Shown: positions 16,309 to 24,437 of the stretch, one piece after another
Layout of the letters: each line of letters starts with the position of its first letter
How positions within the stretch are numbered: the first letter of the stretch is position 1
Assembly: GCA_022827095.1 (NCBI GenBank)
Contig: JAJDTP010000016.1
Coordinates: 62,001 to 126,000 of the forward strand
From: Dehalococcoidia bacterium
GTDB taxonomy: Bacteria > Chloroflexota > Dehalococcoidia > Lucifugimonadales > UBA3495
Direction: 5' to 3'
DNA: 64,000 bases
Notes under the pieces: model-generated
What the model saw: only the letters and a program-made list of their open reading frames with translations
The model's database searches: none
Told to the model about the DNA's origin: nothing
Made by a program: the position numbers and the translations under genes

Positions 16309-18051
16309 TCAGTACCCCACTGCGTACCCGTCGTAGCGCGGGTCGGCGGCGCCGTGCAGCGCTCCGGTTTCGGGGTCGATGTACAGCGCCATTTCCCGGC
16401 CGGTCACGCCGTCCCACGCGCCCAACTCGTGCACCGGGTGGCCCATTGCCCGCAACTGACGCAGCGCGTCCGCGTCAAAGCGATTTTCGATGAGCAATCT
16501 GTCCACTGCGGTATGGGGAACCGTGGACTCGGTGCCGTCGCCCACGTGCTTCCAGCGCGGGGCTTCCACGGCTTCCTGCACCGTCATCCCATAGTCCACC
16601 AGGTTGGTGATCACCTGCATGTTGCTCTGCACCTGGCAATCAGCTCCGGGCGTACCCAGCACGTAGGTCAGGCGACGGCTTGAAGAGCCACTGCCGTTAC
16701 CCGACGACGGCCGGCGGAACACCATCACCGGGTTCATCGTGTGCCGCACGCGCTTGCCCGGCTGCAGGCAGTCCACATGGTCCGGGTCCAGGTGCCAGTA
16801 GGTCATGCGGTTGTTCAGCAGGATGCCGGTATCGCCGGCCACCAGCGAGGAACCCCAGCCGCTCTGGATGCTCTGCAACTGGCACACTGCGTTGCCCGCC
16901 CGATCCGCCACCACGAAACACGTGGTGTCTTCCTGCTCGGAGCGCGGGCCGCGACGCCGCGCGCCCACGCCGGCCGGCGAACGCCGTTGACCCGCCGGTT
17001 GGTGCGGCCAGGGATCTCCGGCGGTAACGTTCTCCGCCGCCCGCCCCAGGTCGATGGTGGCCGCCCGCTCCTGCGCGTACTCGGCGGACAGCATCCCGGC
17101 GACGGGCACGTCAATGTAGTCAGGGTCCGCCACGTAGGCCTCCCGGTCCGCGAACGCCATCTTCTTGGCTTCCACCATCAGGTGGATGGACTCGGCCGAA
17201 CCGAACCCCAGGCTCGCCATGTCGTGCTGACGGATGACGTTGAGTTCCTGCAGCAGGATGTGTCCGCTGGAGTTGGGAGGAGCCTCGTAAACCGTGTAGT
17301 CCCCGTAGTCGGTGGAAATCGGGTCCTGCCAGCGCGCCGAGCAGTCGTTCAGGTCGGCCATGGTGAGCAGGACGCCCTGCTCGTCGCTGAACCGGGCGAT
17401 GGCTTCGCCGATCGCTCCCCGGTAGAACACGTCGCGTCCCTGCGCCGCGATGGCCGACAGCGTGCGCGCCAGGTTGGCCTGCCGCAGAATGTCTCCCGCT
17501 CGGAGTGGCTCCCCGGATCCGTCCCGTGTGAAGATCGCCCGGCTGGTGGGAAACTCGCACAGCAACGAGTCGCCGGCAATGGCCGACGCCAGGTAGTGAG
17601 TAACCGGAAAGCCGTCGTCGGCCAGGGCGATGGCCGGAGCAAACACCTCGGTGAGCGGTAGCGAACCGTACTCGGCATGAACGTCCAGCCACGCGTTGAG
17701 CAGGCCCGGCACCGACACGCTCAGGATGCCTTTCATCGGGATGCCGTCGCGATATCGCTCCAGGGTGGCCGCGTAGGGCGCGGCCCCGGTTCCGTTGGAC
17801 AGCCGTAGTGAGTCGTCCTCAGCCCGGTAGGTCATGACGAATCCGTCGCCGCCGATGCCAGACATCAGCGGTTCGACGACGTTGAGGACCGCCGCCGTGG
17901 CGATGGCGGCGTCGAAGGCGTTGCCGCCCTTTTGCAGAACGGATACTCCGGCTTGGGCAGCCAGCGGATGGCCGGCGCAAACCATGCCGTTGCGCCCCAT
18001 GACCACCGGTCGGTGGGCCGAGTAACGGATACCGTGGGGTGAGCCTGACAT
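16309..18051 (-). CDS. ggt: Gamma-glutamyltransferase family protein
   Basis: A 580-residue Ntn-hydrolase precursor. The N-terminal GMVCAGHPLAAQAGVSVLQKGGNAFDAA and SGIGGDGF blocks are hallmark GGT sequence. The autocleavage site is DTTCFVVAD, so the first Thr would become the nucleophile of the small subunit; the usual His after the TT is Cys here. No signal peptide is seen, so it may be cytoplasmic, as in many environmental GGT-like acylases. A Pro/Arg-rich insertion just before the cleavage site (GRRGPRSEQE) is unusual. Transfers or hydrolyses a gamma-glutamyl or related acyl group. Confidence 0.93.
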   Translation of the reverse strand: MSGSPHGIRYSAHRPVVMGRNGMVCAGHPLAAQAGVSVLQKGGNAFDAAIATAAVLNVVEPLMSGIGGDGFVMTYRAEDDSLRLSNGTGAAPYAATLERYRDGIPMKGILSVSVPGLLNAWLDVHAEYGSLPLTEVFAPAIALADDGFPVTHYLASAIAGDSLLCEFPTSRAIFTRDGSGEPLRAGDILRQANLARTLSAIAAQGRDVFYRGAIGEAIARFSDEQGVLLTMADLNDCSARWQDPISTDYGDYTVYEAPPNSSGHILLQELNVIRQHDMASLGFGSAESIHLMVEAKKMAFADREAYVADPDYIDVPVAGMLSAEYAQERAATIDLGRAAENVTAGDPWPHQPAGQRRSPAGVGARRRGPRSEQEDTTCFVVADRAGNAVCQLQSIQSGWGSSLVAGDTGILLNNRMTYWHLDPDHVDCLQPGKRVRHTMNPVMVFRRPSSGNGSGSSSRRLTYVLGTPGADCQVQSNMQVITNLVDYGMTVQEAVEAPRWKHVGDGTESTVPHTAVDRLLIENRFDADALRQLRAMGHPVHELGAWDGVTGREMALYIDPETGALHGAADPRYDGYAVGY

Positions 18052-18142
18052 CAGGGAGACGCTCCTTGTGTTTGGGTTGCGGGTCGGTCAGCGCCGCCGT
18101 GCCGCACCGATGGGGTCGGGCCCGTGCGACGCGACAACCGTG

Positions 18143-18958
18143 TCAGGATGCCGGCGCGCTGACCGGTCGTATCGAGGCCAGCATATCGATGGACACGCCT
18201 CCCCTGGAGAAGAATACCTCCAGCTCGGGCGAATACATGCCGCCGGAACTCCGCAGGGTGTTGAGCAGTGTGTCCGTTCCGATGCTCAAAATGGAGGAGG
18301 GCTCGTGCTGCACCGTACCCAGGTTCTTGGCGCCGCACAGATCCAGCGCGGCAAAGATCGTGTCGTGGAGAAACGCTTCATCCAGATCCGTATTGTCCAG
18401 CAGCGCCAGGTTGAAGTTGGCATGGGCCAAGTTCGCCTGGGCCAGGGTGGCGTCTGTGAACACCGTCTTGTAGAAGGTGGAGTTCGACAGGTTGGCGGAC
18501 TGCATGTCGGCCCAGGTCAGGTTCGCTTCTGAAAAGTCCGAAAAGCTGGAATAGGTGCCGCGCAGCACCGCGTAGCCCAGGTCGGCGCCCCGCAGGGTAA
18601 GCTGGCTCAGGTCGGCCCGCGCCAGATTCGCCCCCTGCAGTTGGGCATAGGACAGGTTGGCTTCCCGCAGGTTCGCCCCCTGCAGGCTCGCGCCGCGCAG
18701 GTCCGCGCTCTGCAGATTGGCTCCGCTCAGGTTGCAGAAGTGCAGGTCGGCGCCGCGCAGGTCGGCGTCGCCCAGGTCGGAGCCGCTGAAGTCCAGATGC
18801 GTCAGGTTGGCCCACGACAGATCCGCTCCATGCAACCGCGCGTTGGCGAAGGATGTGCCGGTGAGGTCCGCGCTGGTCCGCAAATCGTTCCAGCTCGACA
18901 CGTCCTTGCGCAGTCGGCTCAGGCATTGCTCTTTCGAGACGGTGGGCCAGATTTTCAT
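18143..18958 (-). CDS. Pentapeptide-repeat protein
   Basis: A 271-residue protein whose residues 28-190 consist of A(D/N)LXX-type pentapeptides (for example GADLS, GANLQ, RADLS), predicted to form a right-handed quadrilateral beta helix. The C-terminal 80 residues are different and contain FAALDLCGAKNLG. Some pentapeptide proteins mimic DNA and protect gyrase, but nothing here indicates that. No signal peptide. Confidence 0.85.
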   Translation of the reverse strand: MKIWPTVSKEQCLSRLRKDVSSWNDLRTSADLTGTSFANARLHGADLSWANLTHLDFSGSDLGDADLRGADLHFCNLSGANLQSADLRGASLQGANLREANLSYAQLQGANLARADLSQLTLRGADLGYAVLRGTYSSFSDFSEANLTWADMQSANLSNSTFYKTVFTDATLAQANLAHANFNLALLDNTDLDEAFLHDTIFAALDLCGAKNLGTVQHEPSSILSIGTDTLLNTLRSSGGMYSPELEVFFSRGGVSIDMLASIRPVSAPAS

Positions 18959-19063
18959 GACGGGACTCCTGCTTGAATGATTATCCTATGATGACAACCT
19001 TCGCTTTAGTTATTCAACAGCCCGCGCTGCCGTTATGGGCCTTTGACGGGCTGCGATGCGAAA

Positions 19064-19089
19064 GCCCCGGCAGCCGGTAGCGCCGGGGC
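19064..19089 (-). terminator. Rho-independent-like terminator after the IscA-like gene
   Basis: A perfect 8-bp stem, GCCCCGGC with GCCGGGGC around a 10-base loop, followed on the minus strand by TTTCG. It lies about 60 bases past the stop of the IscA-like gene. The U-tract is short, so termination strength is uncertain. Confidence 0.45.
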
Positions 19090-19149
19090 AATTGACTCTA
19101 TTGTCGGCGACCCCGGGCGCGGCCGGGGACTGCCGGAGATTGCGACGGT

Positions 19150-19530
19150 CTAGTGACCGCCGCAGCCGCCACCGCATCCACCGCCGCCGCATCCACATCC
19201 GCCGCCGCCACAACCACAGCCACCGCTGCCGCATCCGCCGCCACCGGCGTACATGGGGTTGTTGATGACGAACCCGACCCGGCCGCCGAACTCTTCAATG
19301 TAGTCGATGGTGGCTTCTTCCAGGAACGGCGCGCTGTCGGAGTCCATGAGGAACTCCATGCCGTCCATGCGCAGAACGGTGTCGTCAGGCTGGTGCTCCT
19401 TCTCCATGGTCAGCATGTACTGCAGGCCGGGGCCGGCGGGCATGGCGACCACCCGCAGGGCGGAACCGGCCTCGTCCTCGGCGGTGATAACTTCCTTGAG
19501 TTTCTCGATGGCCAGAGGGGTAACGTTCAT
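19150..19530 (-). CDS. IscA/HesB-like protein with Cys/Gly-rich C-terminal tail
   Basis: A 126-residue protein with an A-type Fe-S carrier fold: VTPLAIEKLKEV, LRVVAMPAGPGLQYML, an acidic strand, and FGGRVGFVINNP. The usual first cysteine of IscA (in the GGCSG motif) is absent; the equivalent stretch is AGPGLQY. The usual C-terminal CGCG is replaced by a Gly-rich tail (residues 95-126) with seven cysteines at 100, 105, 107, 112, 114, 119 and 123 and a terminal His. ATG 19530 has AGGAGC upstream. It may be a metal or cluster carrier of a different type. Confidence 0.82.
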   Translation of the reverse strand: MNVTPLAIEKLKEVITAEDEAGSALRVVAMPAGPGLQYMLTMEKEHQPDDTVLRMDGMEFLMDSDSAPFLEEATIDYIEEFGGRVGFVINNPMYAGGGGCGSGGCGCGGGGCGCGGGGCGGGCGGH

Positions 19531-19660
19531 CGTCGTCGCTCCTGAACAGCGCAAGTAACGGGAACTCCGCGCGGAATCCCCACCTTCTCATAGTAAGCAA
19601 AGCCTATCACGGGCAACAAGGGGCGTCAAACGCAGCGCTCGTGTTAGGCCCGTGCAAAAA

Positions 19661-19764
19661 TGTCATTGCGAGCGCAGCGCGGCAATCTCGTTGGCGCAGG
19701 AGAGTCGGTTGGGGCAGACATTGCTGTTGCGGCGTCGAGATTGCCACGGCGCAAGCGCCTCGCA
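19661..19764. repeat. Dispersed repeat family R2, copy interrupted by the IS110 element
   Basis: Starts TGTCATTGCGAGCGCAGCGC and contains the inverted middle arm CGAGATTGCCACGGCGC. It matches the intact copy at 58450-58561 up to GCCTCGCA and then stops. The missing end, AATGACAAC, reappears at 20968 on the far side of the IS, so this copy was split by the insertion. Confidence 0.8.
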
Positions 19765-19790
19765 GTATCTGTGTTGGGTGTCAAGGGGTA

Positions 19791-20735
19791 TCAGACTGCT
19801 GGTCGGTGATCAGGTTGCCAGGGGGTGCTGCGACGGGCTACGGCGTGGAGTTGCAGCAGCAGTTTGCGCATGGTCGCCACCAGCGCCACTTTCCCCGGCT
19901 TGCCCCGCTCTCGCAACCGGTGGTAGCAGGCTCCCAGTCCCGTCTTGCTGCGGGACACGGCCAGGCTGGGCAGATACAGTACCCGCTTGATCCTGGTTCG
20001 TCCCCCTCGGGTGGCTCGGTAGCCTCGCTTTTGTCCGCTGTCTTTGGACCAGGGGGCCAGGCCACACAAGGACGCCAACGCCTTCCCATCCCACTGCCCC
20101 AACTCGGGCAGCCCGGCGATCAGGGTTGCCGCCGTCTGCGGGCCCACTCCGGGCACGCTGCAGTAGAGTTCAAGGAGCTGGTTGAACTCCACGTTCTCCC
20201 GCAACAGACCCTGGTATTCACGCTCCAGCTCCCCGATCTCCGCATTCAACCACTGGATGTGGCGCTCGATGGAGCTACCAGCGCCGGTCCGGCGCGTCTG
20301 GGACAACCGGTTCTTCTCCTGGGTGCGCTGTTCCACCAACTGCTCCCGTCGTCCCAGCAACTCCTGCAACCGTACCCGGTCCTGGGAATGGGCCAGGGTG
20401 GCCGACGGTTGGAACACCCGGCCGTACCGGGACCGGACCACCGCGTCCAAGCGGTCGGTCTTGGCCTGGTAACCCCAGGCCCGAGCAAAGTCCCGCACCT
20501 GGTTGGGGTGGGCGATGTGCACCGGTATCCCAGCCTGACGCAGACCTTCCACCACCAGCAGTTCGTACCCGCCCGTGGCTTTGCATATCGCCAAGACCTC
20601 TCCCCACCCACTCAGCCACTCCACCAACTGGGCCACCCCAACGGTGGTGTTGGCAAAACGCCGCCCCTGGCCTTGGTCCACCGACACGTCCAGTTGTCCC
20701 TTGCCCACGTCGATACCTGCCATTGCTCGGATCAT
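19791..20735 (-). CDS. IS110-family transposase, catalytic Glu replaced by Lys
   Basis: A 314-residue transposase with an N-terminal DEDD (RuvC-like) domain and the C-terminal Transposase_20 domain. Asp 9 in GIDVGK and Asp 94/97 in KTDRLDA are present, as is the C-terminal serine in SKDSG (S233). The second acidic residue, Glu in the family motif EATG, is Lys 52 here (CKATGGY; codon AAA for expected GAA), a single-base change likely to abolish activity. ATG 20735 has GGAGG at good spacing; a longer frame to 20789 is unlikely. Otherwise full length. Confidence 0.93.
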   Translation of the reverse strand: MIRAMAGIDVGKGQLDVSVDQGQGRRFANTTVGVAQLVEWLSGWGEVLAICKATGGYELLVVEGLRQAGIPVHIAHPNQVRDFARAWGYQAKTDRLDAVVRSRYGRVFQPSATLAHSQDRVRLQELLGRREQLVEQRTQEKNRLSQTRRTGAGSSIERHIQWLNAEIGELEREYQGLLRENVEFNQLLELYCSVPGVGPQTAATLIAGLPELGQWDGKALASLCGLAPWSKDSGQKRGYRATRGGRTRIKRVLYLPSLAVSRSKTGLGACYHRLRERGKPGKVALVATMRKLLLQLHAVARRSTPWQPDHRPAV

Positions 20736-20739
20736 CTGT

Positions 20740-20960
20740 CGCCTCCGCCTGACCTGGTGTGATAATGGCGGCGCTGCGGCTCTCCACACTTGCCATGCGG
20801 GTCTCAGGCCCGTCTATCCGTTCGGAGCGGCCCGGCGCCTTCTGGGAGGGGTGTCCTACTGCGAGACGGTGCAGTCCAGCCCCAGGGCCAGCTCACCCAA
20901 TGACAGACGACCCGCCCCTCCCTCTACCCTACAGATTGGCCCACCCACAGGGCCCGGTAA
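20740..20960 (-). ncRNA. Candidate IS110 bridge RNA region
   Basis: About 220 non-coding bases between the transposase start and the outer end of the IS. In IS110-group elements this longer non-coding end encodes the bridge RNA that pairs with target and donor DNA. The stretch is rich in short self-complementary words, such as GCCCG and CGGGC, but I could not fold it. The assignment rests on family knowledge and position only. Confidence 0.35.
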
Positions 20961-21051
20961 ACATACAAATGACAACTGAAAGACCCTGGGCTATGCTAAC
21001 CTCGTTGGTACCGATAAATGTATGGATTTCTCCGAGAGGAGCATACACACT

Positions 21052-21597
21052 ATGAAAACCATGATATTCGCGATAATGGGCCTGGCGATGCTGATGCTGG
21101 CCGCCGCCTGTTCGAGCGAGGCTCCGGCGGGGGGATCCCAACCGTCGGAGACAGTCGAAACGATCTACGATTTCAATATAGCGCTGTACCAGGGCAGTGA
21201 TGAGTTGGGCTCGGAAACAGTGACGGTTTCCGACCTGCGCGGCACGCCCGTTGTGCTGAACTTCTGGGCGGGCCTGTGTCCACCATGCCGTGCGGAGATG
21301 CCCGAATTCCAGGAGTTCGCCGACGAATACGAGGGCCGGGCGACGCTGGTTGGGGTGGATTTGGGCCAATCCTTCGCACTGGGCAGTGAGGCAGAAGCAA
21401 TCGCTTTACTCGGCGAACTGGGCGTGACCTACCCGGCCGGTGCACCTGACGATGAAAATCTGGCGCGTGAGTTGGGCGTCCTGGGCCTGCCCGCGACCTT
21501 TTTCGTCGCGGCCGACGGCAGCCTGCATCGCAAGTGGCAGGGAGTGCTGAACGGCGACAAACTTGCTGAGATCACAGACGAAATGCTGGCGCAGTAA
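21052..21597 (+). CDS. TlpA/ResA-like thioredoxin lipoprotein
   Basis: A 181-residue extracytoplasmic thioredoxin. The N-terminal hydrophobic leader ends in the lipobox AAAC-SS, so it is probably lipid-anchored. The redox site is WAGLCPPCRAEMPEF (CPPC), and the cis-Pro loop is GLPATFFVAADG. These proteins reduce disulfides outside the membrane, often for cytochrome c maturation. ATG 21052 was chosen over the 21022 start because it begins the signal peptide directly. Upstream of an LLM gene by 21 bases. Confidence 0.92.
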   Translation: MKTMIFAIMGLAMLMLAAACSSEAPAGGSQPSETVETIYDFNIALYQGSDELGSETVTVSDLRGTPVVLNFWAGLCPPCRAEMPEFQEFADEYEGRATLVGVDLGQSFALGSEAEAIALLGELGVTYPAGAPDDENLARELGVLGLPATFFVAADGSLHRKWQGVLNGDKLAEITDEMLAQ

Positions 21598-21618
21598 GCC
21601 GCCAACGGGAGAAATGGT

Positions 21619-22572
21619 ATGGCAGACAACACGATCACCTTCGGTCTCAACCTGAGCGTGGACAACTTCTGGGACCTGCCAGATTTCGCCAGGCGGGCGG
21701 AGGACCTGGGATACGACCGGGTGGCGATAGGGGAGCACGTCATGGACGGCAACCCGCCGCGTCCCACGGTGATGGGGCTGCCGGCCATGGCGGCGGCGGC
21801 CGGAGCGACCACACGGCTGCGTGTGCTCACGGGGATCGTGATCGCGCCGCTGTACCATCCGGTGATGCTGGCCAAGCTGGTGGCCACGGTGGACCAGATT
21901 TCCGGCGGGCGGTTGGACTTCGGGATTGGCATCAGTGGGCAACGGGACACGCGGGCGGAGTTCGACGCGCTGGAGATTCCGGTCAACACGCGGGGTCGGC
22001 GCACTGACGAAATGCTGCGCGCCATGAAGCAGTTGTGGCAGGAGGACCACGTCTCCCACCACGGGCGGTTCTTCAACTACGACGACGTGACGCTGGAGCC
22101 CAAGCCGCACCAACAACCCTACCCGCCCATCTGGGTGGCAGGACGCAGCGATGCGGCGGTGCGTAGGGCGGCGATCGCTGGTGATGGGTGGTATCCGTAC
22201 CTGTTCACAGTGAACCGGCTCCGGCGGTCCAACACCAGCGTGCGGGAGATGGCAGAGCACTCGGGCCGGGATTTGAGCCGGTTCCACTGGGGGCTGAACC
22301 AGCCCACGGCCATTGATGAGGATCCGGACAAGGCGCTGGAGACGGCGATTGCCCACGTTGGGCAGCGGTACGTCACGCCGGAGCGCAGCGCGGAGGACAT
22401 CGCGCGGGCGCTGTGTATCACGGGGAACGCCGAGGACTGTATCGGCGCGGTGCAGGAGCGGATCGACGCGGGCGTGCGGGATTTCGTGTTCGGGTTCCTG
22501 GCCGGCGATGCCGACGACTACTTTCGGCAGATGGAGCTGTTCTCCAACCGGGTACTGGCGCATTTCAAGTAA
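21619..22572 (+). CDS. LLM-class flavin oxidoreductase 2
   Basis: A 317-residue luciferase-family enzyme. Diagnostic blocks: FGLNLSVDNFWDLPDFARRAEDLGYD, the LTGIVIAPLYHPVMLAKLVATVDQISGGR region, FGIGISGQ, and PPIWVAGRSDAAVRRAAIAGDGWYPY. The GISGQRDT and TRGRRTDEML loops lie where the F420 or FMN phosphate binds. Follows the TlpA-like gene closely and may be cotranscribed with it. Confidence 0.9.
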   Translation: MADNTITFGLNLSVDNFWDLPDFARRAEDLGYDRVAIGEHVMDGNPPRPTVMGLPAMAAAAGATTRLRVLTGIVIAPLYHPVMLAKLVATVDQISGGRLDFGIGISGQRDTRAEFDALEIPVNTRGRRTDEMLRAMKQLWQEDHVSHHGRFFNYDDVTLEPKPHQQPYPPIWVAGRSDAAVRRAAIAGDGWYPYLFTVNRLRRSNTSVREMAEHSGRDLSRFHWGLNQPTAIDEDPDKALETAIAHVGQRYVTPERSAEDIARALCITGNAEDCIGAVQERIDAGVRDFVFGFLAGDADDYFRQMELFSNRVLAHFK

Positions 22573-22597
22573 CCGCCGCCGGTCCGGCGGGGTTATA

Positions 22598-23077
22598 ATG
22601 CTGCCAGATTTCAGGACGGTATTTGTCGCGCTGTGGGCGCCGGCGCTGGCCGGTGCGCTGGCGATCACGTCAACGTGGCTGGTGTGGTATTTCACGGCGA
22701 TACCCTGCACCATTGAGACTGCGGCTGAGTCGAAGTGCCGGCTGGGTCCTGTGTCAAGCTACATCTCAACAACGGTACTTCACCATTGCTTCATTCACGG
22801 CAGCATTGCCGCAGCCATCGTCGGAGGGCCTGACATCATGCTTTTCTTGCGCGAACGGCACCGCAACAACCAAATGATGGAATTTATACAGACCACCCTG
22901 GAGCAGATGGCAGAAGAGCGTCGGCAAGCCGCTGATGAACGTCGCCAGACTGAGGAACGGGCTGCCGAGGAACGTCGCCAGGCTGCGGCACAGGCGGCCG
23001 CTCAGCAGGAGGCGTTTCTGGAAGCGCTAAACCGTCTGACCGAGGCTGTCATCCAGAACGGGCGCAATCGTCAATAG
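22598..23077 (+). CDS. Two-pass membrane protein with basic coiled-coil tail
   Basis: A 159-residue protein from ATG 22598. Two hydrophobic segments at about 7-30 and 58-80 precede a charged coiled-coil-like tail made of EERRQAA-type repeats (about 105-145). It lies 25 bases after an LLM gene and before another. Function unknown; the pattern of two spans and a repeat-rich cytoplasmic tail recalls small stress- or partition-related membrane proteins, but nothing specific. Confidence 0.6.
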   Translation: MLPDFRTVFVALWAPALAGALAITSTWLVWYFTAIPCTIETAAESKCRLGPVSSYISTTVLHHCFIHGSIAAAIVGGPDIMLFLRERHRNNQMMEFIQTTLEQMAEERRQAADERRQTEERAAEERRQAAAQAAAQQEAFLEALNRLTEAVIQNGRNRQ

Positions 23078-23111
23078 CTCAGATGGCTCAGACAATCACC
23101 GAGGCTTGGGC

Positions 23112-24122
23112 ATGAAATTCGGCATTTACAGTTCCATCGCGGACCCGCCGGCCGGGGAGAACCTGGCGTTGCGGGTGGATGAAGTCGTGGCGGAGGCAAA
23201 GCTGGCCGAGTCGGTGGGGTTTGATTCCTGCTTTTTCGGCGAGCACCACCAGGACCGGGACGGCTTTTTGCCGTCGCCGCTGATCGTGTCGGCGGCGGTG
23301 GCGGCGCAGACCACGACGCTGAACCTGGGGACCTCGGTGATCCTGCTGCCGCTGCACCACCCGGTTCACCTGGCGGAGGACGTGATCACGCTGGACATCG
23401 TGTCGCGAGGGCGATTCATCCTGGGCGTGGGCCTTGGTTACCAGCCGGTGGACTTCCGCACCTTTGACATCGCCATCGAGCAGCGGGTGAACCGGTTTGA
23501 AGAGGAGGTCGAGATCATCCGGCAGTGCTGGAGCGGTGAGAGGTTTTCGTTCTCCGGCGAGCACTTCAACCTGGATGACCTCACCATCACGCCCAAGCCG
23601 TACTCGGATCCGGCGCCACCGCTGTGGATCGGGGCGAGCCGCACGCCGGGAGCGCGGCGGGCCGGCCGGATCGCGGACGGTTTTGTGGCGGGGCCGAGCA
23701 CGGACCTGGAGAACACCATCGCGCTTACCGGCGCCTACCAGCGGGCAGCGGAGGAGGCCGGCAAGGAGCCGGTGCTGTGCCTGATGCGCGACGCCTGGGT
23801 CGCCCCGACGCGGGCCGAGGCGGAGCGGGTGTACGGGCCGGAAGTGATCGACGCCTACAAATACTACTGGCGCAACGGGCTCAACGAGTTCCGACAGTAC
23901 ACGGAGGAGTCGCAGATCAACATCGACAATCTGGGCCCGGACCGGCTGATCCTGGGCGAGCCCCAGGAGGTGGTGGACGAGTTCCACCGCTGGAAGGAGG
24001 CTACAGGAGCCGACTATTTCCTGCTGCGGCTGCGCCACGCGCACTCGGGCGGGCCGCCCCACGAACGCATCATGGAGGCGATCCAGCTCTTCGGCGAGGA
24101 AGTGATTCCGCACTGCCAGTGA
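23112..24122 (+). CDS. LLM-class flavin oxidoreductase 3
   Basis: A 336-residue luciferase-family enzyme. It begins MKFGIYSSIAD and carries SCFFGEHHQDRDGF, GTSVILLPLHHPVHLAEDVITLDIVSRGRF, GVGLGYQPVDF and PPLWIGASRTPGARRAGRIADGF. The EHH motif near residue 50 resembles luciferase-alpha-type monooxygenases. ATG 23112 is favoured over a TTG six bases upstream. One of five LLM paralogues in the window. Confidence 0.9.
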   Translation: MKFGIYSSIADPPAGENLALRVDEVVAEAKLAESVGFDSCFFGEHHQDRDGFLPSPLIVSAAVAAQTTTLNLGTSVILLPLHHPVHLAEDVITLDIVSRGRFILGVGLGYQPVDFRTFDIAIEQRVNRFEEEVEIIRQCWSGERFSFSGEHFNLDDLTITPKPYSDPAPPLWIGASRTPGARRAGRIADGFVAGPSTDLENTIALTGAYQRAAEEAGKEPVLCLMRDAWVAPTRAEAERVYGPEVIDAYKYYWRNGLNEFRQYTEESQINIDNLGPDRLILGEPQEVVDEFHRWKEATGADYFLLRLRHAHSGGPPHERIMEAIQLFGEEVIPHCQ

Positions 24123-24137
24123 GGCAAGCGGAGACCG

Positions 24138-24353
24138 TTGAGCAAACATCGACGAGAGATTGTTATGTCCATTCTCACGGCAGTTGCCATTATTATTCTG
24201 GTGCCCGTCGCTTATCTCCTGTGCTTGGGAGCGGCCTACTGGCTGGGAAGTTTGCCTAAACGCAGCGAGTTCAACGCACTGGAAAACAAAGTGCACGAAC
24301 TACAGAAAGAAATCAGGGAAGCCAAATCTATGATGGCTCGCAGCCGTCGATGA
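24138..24353 (+). CDS. Small single-span membrane protein
   Basis: A 71-residue protein beginning at TTG 24138 with GGAG just upstream; ATG 24165 is an alternative. One strong hydrophobic segment (SILTAVAIIILVPVAYLLCL) is followed by a short coiled-coil-like tail (EFNALENKVHELQKEI). It lies 16 bases past the LLM gene. Unknown role; a small membrane adaptor is possible. Confidence 0.5.
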   Translation: MSKHRREIVMSILTAVAIIILVPVAYLLCLGAAYWLGSLPKRSEFNALENKVHELQKEIREAKSMMARSRR

Positions 24354-24437
24354 GACGGGTTTGGCATCATTGCCATTTTCGATGCCAGGCTCCGCCAACG
24401 GGAAATCACGCCGCAACCACCTTCAGGAGAATTCATC

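Larger units (their letters stand above)
19765..20967 (-). mobile_element. IS110-family insertion sequence inserted in repeat R2
   Basis: About 1.2 kb, bounded by comparison of the flanks with the intact R2 copy at 58450-58561: left flank ends CGCCTCGCA and right flank resumes AATGACAAC. Exact ends are uncertain by one or two bases, as adenines are shared. No terminal inverted repeats and no target duplication are visible, as expected for IS110. The transposase lies close to one end (about 26 bases of non-coding sequence) while the other end has about 230 non-coding bases, the asymmetry seen in IS110 elements that encode a bridge RNA. Confidence 0.8.
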
